From Colius striatus (Eukaryota > Chordata > Aves > Coliiformes > Coliidae): a stretch of 64,000 nucleotides of DNA. Location of the stretch: assembly GCF_028858725.1 (NCBI RefSeq), contig NC_084789.1:41633594-41697593 (forward strand), in the 5' to 3' direction. The notes beneath the pieces were generated by a model. It was not told the DNA's origin. It saw only the letters and a list, made by a program, of their open reading frames with translations, and did no database searches. Both the position numbers and the translations under genes were made by a program. This document shows, piece by piece, positions 52,061 through 64,000 of the stretch (its first letter is position 1; each line of letters begins with the position of its first letter).

Positions 52061-55000
52061 GTGAAGCCGCAGGCGTTGCCGCGTCCATCGGGTGTTGCGG
52101 GGTGCCGCTTGCCAAAGCGATCGCTGGCCCCGGAGAGGGAAGCAGGAGGCAGGCCTGAGATCAGCTAATCAAAATACACAGCTGAATAGGATCTGGAGTT
52201 GGGTGAAGCTGCCCGTCTGCTCGCCTCGCATATTCACCGCTCCCTCCTGCTTCTCTTTGACATGACTCTTTTTTTTTCTTCGGGCTTCGTTGCTGATTAA
52301 TAAGTTGCTGCTGTGGTTGATCTCAGATGCTTCCTGTCTGCTTTAATCGGTTACATTAGAAACGTGTGTTGAGTGCTTTGCACGTGTAAGAAGCAGCAAT
52401 CTGAAACTGGCATCCATAAACAACGTCTACATTTCTTTTTCAACTGGCTTTCTCAGCTCTTTTATGAGTAATAACTCGCAGCCTCTTTGCTGTGACATTG
52501 GTGATAAAAGCAAATTGAATCAGGCTCTGAAATCCCTGTCTGCAGAGTGCTGCTTTACTGCCTTTTAACTGAGTTAAAATCTGCTATTGGCACAGCCACC
52601 AGATTCCTTCAGAATGAGTCATTTGCTATTAACTATTAAATTTTAACTGCTTTAAGAGAGTGGATCTTTGTATAGCATGCTGTGGAGAAGGAGTAAACCA
52701 AACAAACACACAACAACTAAAACACCCAAAGGGTTTAGGTGGGACCTGATCTGACGTTGCTGGAGTTAATAAACTTTGCCACTGTCTGTGCTTCATCTTA
52801 TTTCATTGTTAAATGTGAGATGGTAGAGCTGAGCTTTGGTTGTAACAGTGCTGTGGTGCCTAACTATTGTTAAGAGGATGGAGGCAAAGGTGATCATGCT
52901 GCCTCTGTGACTTTTGAAGTTTGCTGTCCAATTGTGTGATGGAGACAAAGGCACAGAGAAAGATTTCCAAGCTCCAAGAGGAGCAGCTGGCTCAGAGTAA
53001 AAGAGAACTGAGTTGGGAAAGTCTGGAGATGCTGGAGAGGGGAGACCAAGAGGATGCTTGGAAGGAGCAGAGGGAGGCCTGTGAGGGTTAGACAGGTCAG
53101 ACTTCAGTCTGTAGGAAACTGGGCTTTGCTGATCATAGTTTAGTGCCACAGTTTAGTGCCCTGGACTCAAAGAACATGGACCTTGTCTTGTTGAAAAGGC
53201 AGGTTCTCTTTTGCAGTTGGTATGGGAGTTTGTCTCATGGGAGTTTGCTCAGGCTGGACAGTTAGAAACTCTTCTGGTCAGTTCACACTTGTACTTTACA
53301 GCATGAAATCATCATAACTGAATTTGAAGGACCAATCATAAATTAAGCTTACATAGAAATGCTTCTGTCTATAGTGAATGGAACTTGCTTTTCAGCCTTA
53401 CTGCTTCCTTGTAGACCTACATGACATTTCATGAATGGGATTTCAAATGTAAGGCTGCAAAGCACTGTGTAGGATCAACTGGGGAAAACTGGGTCCTGCC
53501 TGCCTGGGCAGAATTGGTTTTCATCTGTATTTGTGGGTATTGATGGAAGTTGCCCACTTAGGTGCTTTGTGATATCATCTTGTTATAATTCAGGAAACTG
53601 CTTCACTCCACAAGTGGATCTTAAAAAGCAGGATGTAGTTTGGTCTGTGTGGGAACAGCTGAGCCACGCTGGGAAACAAAACCTCGCCAGGTTGAAGTTT
53701 GTTCTGTTCTACTTGTTTGCAAAGCAGTTTGGAAAAATTAGCCTCTTCTTTGAATGAATGGGGATGTGGTTGTGTTTATAAACTCTGGGCAAATGGTGTT
53801 ATTCATATATTTGTTCAACAACATGAAGAGAATTGTTGAGGAGTGAGTTGCAGCCAGGCTTGCACTTGAGGAAATGGAGAGAGGTGTGTTTAGATCCTGT
53901 TGGAAATTCTGCTGATGGTTTAAACCCAGTCAAATATTTTCCTACAGACTTTGTAACAAAACTAGTGCAATATCCTCATGTCTGGCAACTAAAAAGACAG
54001 ATGCAGCTCATTATCCTGATGTTTAGAGTAAGCAGCCCGGGTGGCTGAAGCAGGATTTTGAAGTATTTACTATCAAACCACTTTAAAGGATGTGTTTACA
54101 TACTCACTATCACTTGTACCATAACTTGCTCATGAACACATGGCTGATAGCAAAATCCTTGCAACAGGCACTTCTGTGGTGGTTTAGGCAGAGCTTTCAG
54201 CCACCTTTCAGCTGTTTAGGCAGAACTTGCAGCCTTACCTGGTGATGTTCAGCTAAACCTGTGTGCAGCAGGTACCAGACAACCTGCAAGGGACTGGGGG
54301 GAAGCAGACAAGGGTGTCCAGGAGCCCCTTGGACAGACAGATGGATAACAGTGGTTAGAGATGAGGAGGTGAAGGCTGTGAGCATCCTGGAATAGCAACT
54401 GGTGATCTGACTCATCAGGATTTTAATCAGTCAGGCATTCAATTTATTTTTACCTTGGAACTCTTAGATACACAAGGGAAGTTTCTCCTAAAACAGCATC
54501 AGGGGTGTTTGAAGGCAGGGGGTGTGGTGAGTGCTACAACTTTTTTCTAATTATTATTAAGTCCTTTCTGACACAAATTGAAACTCCTCTTTGCTGACAG
54601 CACTCAGCTTGTTTAAATAATCACCCCCAGCTCATGCTACAATAACAAGCCTCAAACTGACACAGCTGAAACCGGAACCCTCTTAATTTCAGTTCCATCT
54701 GAAACATGGGCAGGCAAGGGAGCTCTCCATGGCATCCAGGCAGAGAAAGGCAGTGGCAAGGAGGCAGGGACAGAGGGGAGTGGGGTGGGGGATTGAAGGG
54801 GCTGTATGTATTTGTCTGCTCCTTGGGCCCCAGACCAGGTCTGTAGTGGGATTTGGTGTTTCAACAAGCGTCATCTTTTTGGGTTTTTCCTCTGGTGAAA
54901 CGTGTGCTTTTGAGGGTTTAGGGGTGAAACATGCTTTTGGGGGTGAAATGTGTGCTTTTGGGGGTTTGGGGGTGAAATGTGTGCTTTTGGGCGTTTAGGG

Positions 55001-58000
55001 GTGAAACATGCTTTTGGGGGTGAAACGTGCTTTTGGGGGTTTGAGGGTGAAACACATGCTTTTGGGGGTGAAATGTGTGCTTTTGGGGGTCTGAGGGTGA
55101 AACACATGCTTTTGGGGGTGAAATGTGTGCTTTTGGGGGTTTAAGGGTGAGACATGCTTTTGGGGGTGAAATGTGTGCTTTTGGGGGTTTAGGGGTGAAA
55201 CACATGCTTTTGGGGTGAAATGTGTGCTTTTAGGGGTTTAGGGGTGAAATGTGTGCTTTTGGGGGTGAAACATATGCTTTTTGACAAGGTTCAGTGTCTT
55301 TGTATGATGATTTTGTGGTTAGTACTGAGGAAAGGCTCCTTTGGCTGCATTGGCACTTTGCTTGAGTACTTACTGGCAGTTGGTAGGACTAGAAGGTTCC
55401 CAAAAAGTGTGTGTGTGCTCTTCTCAGTCCCACTCTAGGGATGCATAAGTTCCCTGCTCTTCCCAGCTGTTGCTTTGTTGTAGTGGTCAGCAAAGCAACA
55501 GTGCTGAAATGCTGGTTGTGTTTGAGTATAGCAGCAGCAGAGGTGGCTGACCCAAGTGAATGCATTGCTCATAAAACTCTTCTCAATAAGGAAGTGGGAA
55601 ACCTCACTCAGACAACATCATTTTTTTTTCTTGTCAAACTAAATGTCAATGTGAAACTGCAGCTGAACAGTCACATTCAGACAGGGAGAAGAAATCTACA
55701 CCCTTGGAAGCAGACTCATGAAGCCTCATGTGTATTTTAAAGCTCTTTCCCACATCTTTTTGAACCAAATCTATGAGCTACTCCACAAAATGTTAACTGG
55801 AATTCTCCCCAAAGCCGTTGTTAAGGGAGATCCCAGGCAGGCAGAGGGAGCAGGATCCCATGTTAGGCTGTGCTGCAGCGTTTCAGTGCTTTTCCCAGCT
55901 CTCAGTCTCTGTATACACGGTAACTCCATGAAACACAGACATGTTCTTTTAAGGTCCTTGCTACAAATAACTTCCAGTTGAGATGGAAGAGCTGAAGAGG
56001 GACTTGTTTAGAGAAGGGTGGAGGGAGGAGGTTTTAAAGGAGCAGAAAGTGCACGGTTCTGTCTTACAGTAATGACGGTTGAGTGTCTCCTTAGTGCTGC
56101 CTCCATGCAAATCTCAGCTGACAGCACCAGGGTGCTCCTTTCTCCCAAGAGCACAGGGAAGATCAATGCCTCCCCCAGCACAACTGGCACTGGGTTTGCC
56201 TTTCCTGCTGTAAAAACACACTTTCCTTTTCACAGCAGGGAGAACTAGCACTGGTTACCCAGAGCTGAGAGGAAGGGCTCAGTGAATGTAAGGAGCGAGT
56301 TGTCTTTAGCACTGCTGGCAAAGCCCGCTGTGGGTTGGGACTGCAGTGTGCACTTCTATTTACTGCATCATTACCCAACTTCCCTTTGTTCCCTTGCAAA
56401 TAATGAGCCCATACACACGTCTCCAGGAGGAGGAAGGTCAGGGGCACAGAAATCAAGAGTTACAGTTGTGTCTGAGTGATCTGGGTGAGGGAGAGGAGAA
56501 CTTGAAAAGCAGAGAAACAGTTTGGGGTATGAGCAACCACCCTCCTGCTCAGGAACTTGAAGCTCCTCATGTTGCAGGGACGTAGCTTATGTCTGTACAG
56601 GAAGCTGTGCTCATCCTGGAGTGGTGGCAAGTAAACAGGCAGATGCAACTGCAGCTCATGTGGGTAAATCCTGTTCTTAGTGGTCTGGCCGTGGAACCTC
56701 AGGTACCCGTTTGGTGCTCCCGAGGCTCCCTTTGGTCTAAAGTGGCCCTAAGAAGGGCTGCCCACAGGGCCTGTGCCTGAGAGACCCAGTGCCTACATCC
56801 AGCTGACAGGGCCTGCAAATGCTTTGCCCCTCCAAGGGCACAGAGCCGAGATCAGCCTGTTCAGTTCTGAGCACGCAGCTTCGAGACAAGTTTCGCTTCA
56901 CAACTCAGCTCCAAGTCCTGGTTCTTGTTGTTTTCATCACAACTTATGCCTTTTGTTTGTAATGGTTGGGTTTGTGATTCTTAGAAGAACCTGAAAACTG
57001 TGTGGCAGCAGTTAACCTGGGCAGGGCTTGCAGCCTCTGTGCCCACACAGCCTCCTAGACCTGAGTCACACTTAAGCTGTCTGAGTGCCGCTGGAGCGCA
57101 ACTGCTGCGCCCGACACCTACCTCTCTCTTCTCAGTGAGGTATGTGCTTTGTTGACTTTAAACTCAGTAGCATTTCCTTGTGACTCTCTTCCATTTCAGA
57201 GGGCTACAAGGGCTTGTGGTTTTGCTTCTGCCCTCCCTCTGCTGTCCTTTACCTAAGCTGAGGAGTGACAGGTAGAATGAAGTGATGGGGATAGGTTTGC
57301 TCCACGGACCTTGAAGGTCCTTGAAGGTGAGAGGAGGGTGAGGAGTTAATGCAAATCAGGAGAGAGTGAGTATAAAAATAGCTGGGAACTTGTCAGTTTG
57401 GTCACTGGTGGCTTGGGTTAGTCATCTGGCAGGGCCTCTTTCTGCTGCTCCAAGGGATTATTTTACAGCACTGAGATTTGACATAATTTGTGTAGAGGAG
57501 AGGGAGCAGAACGGGGTAATGAGTGGGATACTGTCATCAGCACTTCTTTTGCACAGCAGCTGTTCTCTGTTTAGCACTGAATGTGGTCATTGTTGACTTT
57601 CCTTGTATACCTGCCAGGTTGTTAGGTGACTCATTTGCACATCACACCAAGGTTCACTTGGCTCCAGAAGGGCTCCCTTCCCCTTCCCTTGGTGGTCCTT
57701 TAGGCACCCACTGGCTTTGTCATTTTCCTGATTGAGCTCTGTGTTGCCAGGAGCCTGTTAGAGTAAATGCCCTCTTGCCCCAGGCAGGAGGTAAAATGAA
57801 AAAGGGAAAGGGAAACCCAAAACTTGGAGGCCTCAAAGGTGTGCTTCTGAGGGAGTCCTGAGGTGTTGTTTTGCTGGCCTCTGTTCCAGCGCCCCTGCTC
57901 CTCGTCTTGTGCTGGGTTGGTAGCGCTGGACACCTGTTGCTGGGTTTTTCACAGGGGGTTTAATGGTGGAAATGTTCTTTTTACGACTTAGAGCTCCAGC

Positions 58001-59049
58001 TGTGAGAGGACTGGCACGAGGAAGTGACCTCTACAGTTAAGGGGCAATAGGACATACTCTGATTATAACCTTTGCAGAACCCAAGGTGAGGGGATCAAGG
58101 GCTAAAGCAAAGCCTCAGTTCCTGCAGGCTGCTCCTCAGTCCAGGGAACTCCTCCTGCACGTGCCTGGCTTTCCCCTCACAATACACCCCTGTGCTGCCC
58201 TGCAGTGCCTTGCTTCCGTGATGCTTTGAAGCTTCTCCCTTTCCACCTCAGCCTCCCTCCCACCTTCCTCTGTGCTGCCAAGATTTGGCATGTGCTGAGG
58301 CTTGTGTGGAACCCTTTGAGGCTCCCTGGTCAGCCAGCAGCTCGCCCTCAGTGACTCACCAGCTGCTGCCAAGCCAAGGGATGGTCTTTTCCAGCCCCAG
58401 CACTGGCCTCTCTCTTCACCAACTTGCACTAACCCCACACACTGCCTGAGCTCTGCTTTTGTCAGGCCTGACCAAGGCTTTCAAAAGTTGTTTGGGATGA
58501 AGGGAAGGGAGGGAGGAGTTCTGCAGGGCAGGCTCGTTGCCTGGCCTTCTTTCTTTGGAAGGCAAATTGAGAAATGGTTTGAGGGTGGCTGAGTAGAGGG
58601 AAGGAGGCAATGAGCAGGGTTTCATAGCCATTGGTGTGGTGTGAGAGCAGTGCCATTTCTCCTTGGTGCACTCCAGAAGAAAAGCTTTTGTCCTCTCTTT
58701 TTCCTTTTGTTTGAGTGACTGTTGTTCCTGTTCAGTGATCCAGGAGTTCCCACTTCCTCATGGTGCCACTGTTTGCATTTCAGCTAATGGAATACACTAT
58801 GGAATAAATCTCCCTTTGATACCTGTGTGGTCTCACGTCTTTAGCCCTGAGAGCAATATTGATTATTCAGCTCTTGAGTGATATGAGTTGGGGATGGAGA
58901 GCTGGCAGTCTTGGGTTCCTCTTCAGCTCCCTGCTCAGAGGCTGGGTAGGACCTTGAGCAGCCTCCTGTTTCTCCTGAGCTTGAAGCCGCTCCTGCCTCT
59001 GAAGTATTTTGACAAGTGTTTTGCTTTTGGTGTTTTTGTTCTTCCTCAG
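52061..59049 (+). other. MAP3K14 intron 1 (5' UTR intron)
   Basis: About 7 kb separates the CpG-island exons from the first coding exon, whose acceptor (TTGTTCTTCCTCAG) ends at 59049. The only distinctive content is the TTTTGGGGG minisatellite at 54882-55282. No coding exon, RNA gene or clear LINE was recognised elsewhere. Confidence 0.7.
54882..55282. repeat. G-rich minisatellite, unit about 48-50 bp, TTTTGGGGGT core
   Basis: Two half-units alternate: GTGAAACACATGCTTTTGGG (about 22 bp) and TGAAATGTGTGCTTTTGGGG followed by GTTTAGGG (about 28 bp). About sixteen GCTTTT cores occur between 54906 and 55280, most followed by GGGGG. Copies differ by single bases and by loss of the GTTTAGGG segment. 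The plus strand holds closely spaced runs of four to five G. The array makes spurious repetitive frames on both strands (for example HPQKH-type repeats on the minus strand). It lies in the first intron of MAP3K14. Confidence 0.93.
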
Positions 59050-59069
59050 TGACTCTCTGAAGCTGGGAA

Positions 59070-64000
<4,931 letters not shown>

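Larger units (their letters stand above)
50880..52110 (+). promoter_or_regulatory. MAP3K14: CpG-island promoter of MAP3K14
   Basis: The region is extremely GC- and CpG-rich. A compact core lies at 51500-51560: a palindromic CRE (TGACGTCA) at 51502-51509, an inverted CCAAT box (GATTGGCTG) at 51529, and a GC box (GGGGCGGGGCC) near 51550. NRF1-like GCGCCTGCGC repeats occur at about 51225-51255. There is no TATA box. Initiation is most likely just downstream, about 51565-51600. The 5' half (50880-51350) could also fire in the antisense direction, as many CpG islands do. Assignment to MAP3K14 rests on orientation and the lack of another gene before 59070. Confidence 0.75.

Noticed and set aside
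54871..55205. Minus-strand frames with repeated His-Pro-Gln-Lys-His and Phe-His-Pro motifs
   Set aside because: Products of the TTTTGGGGG minisatellite; three overlapping frames show the same pattern, with no conserved protein.

Overview
The window is vertebrate nuclear DNA, most likely from a bird. Protein-coding exons are short and split by GT-AG introns. Several degenerate CR1-type LINE fragments are present, two promoters lie in very GC-rich CpG islands, and two GC/G-rich minisatellites occur. I cannot determine the species, and a crocodilian or turtle cannot be strictly excluded. No bacterial operon, CRISPR array, rRNA or recognisable tRNA gene is present.

Left part (1-34740, minus strand): the 5' part of MYO1D, an unconventional class I myosin. 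Eight coding exons can be read with matching splice sites and phases: exon 1 at 34531-34625, exon 2 at 6278-6486, then six exons down to the window edge at base 1. Together they give about 332 residues of the motor domain, including the P-loop and switch I. Intron 1 is 28 kb and holds no gene that I can recognise. The rest of the motor, the IQ region and the tail lie beyond base 1.

Middle (34740-50880): immediately upstream of the MYO1D CpG island is a roughly 1-kb C-rich (minus strand G-rich) minisatellite. It has a 200-bp higher-order repeat built from 65-, 65- and 70-bp units. Beyond it lies about 15 kb of intergenic DNA with CR1 remnants (near 38.0, 40.4 and 44.5 kb) and no supportable gene.

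Right part (50880-64000, plus strand): a CpG-island promoter with CRE, CCAAT and GC boxes, then noncoding first-exon candidates, a roughly 7-kb first intron containing a TTTTGGGGG-rich minisatellite, and five coding exons (59070-62828) of MAP3K14 (NIK, the NF-kappaB-inducing kinase of the non-canonical pathway). They encode residues 1-427, up to the two lysines of the kinase ATP site; the remaining kinase domain lies beyond base 64000.

The two genes are head to head about 17 kb apart. They have no known shared function. In human they lie on the same chromosome but in different bands (17q11.2 and 17q21.31), so the adjacency is a synteny feature. The most unusual sequence here is the pair of minisatellites. 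I see no convincing evidence of a novel multigene system.
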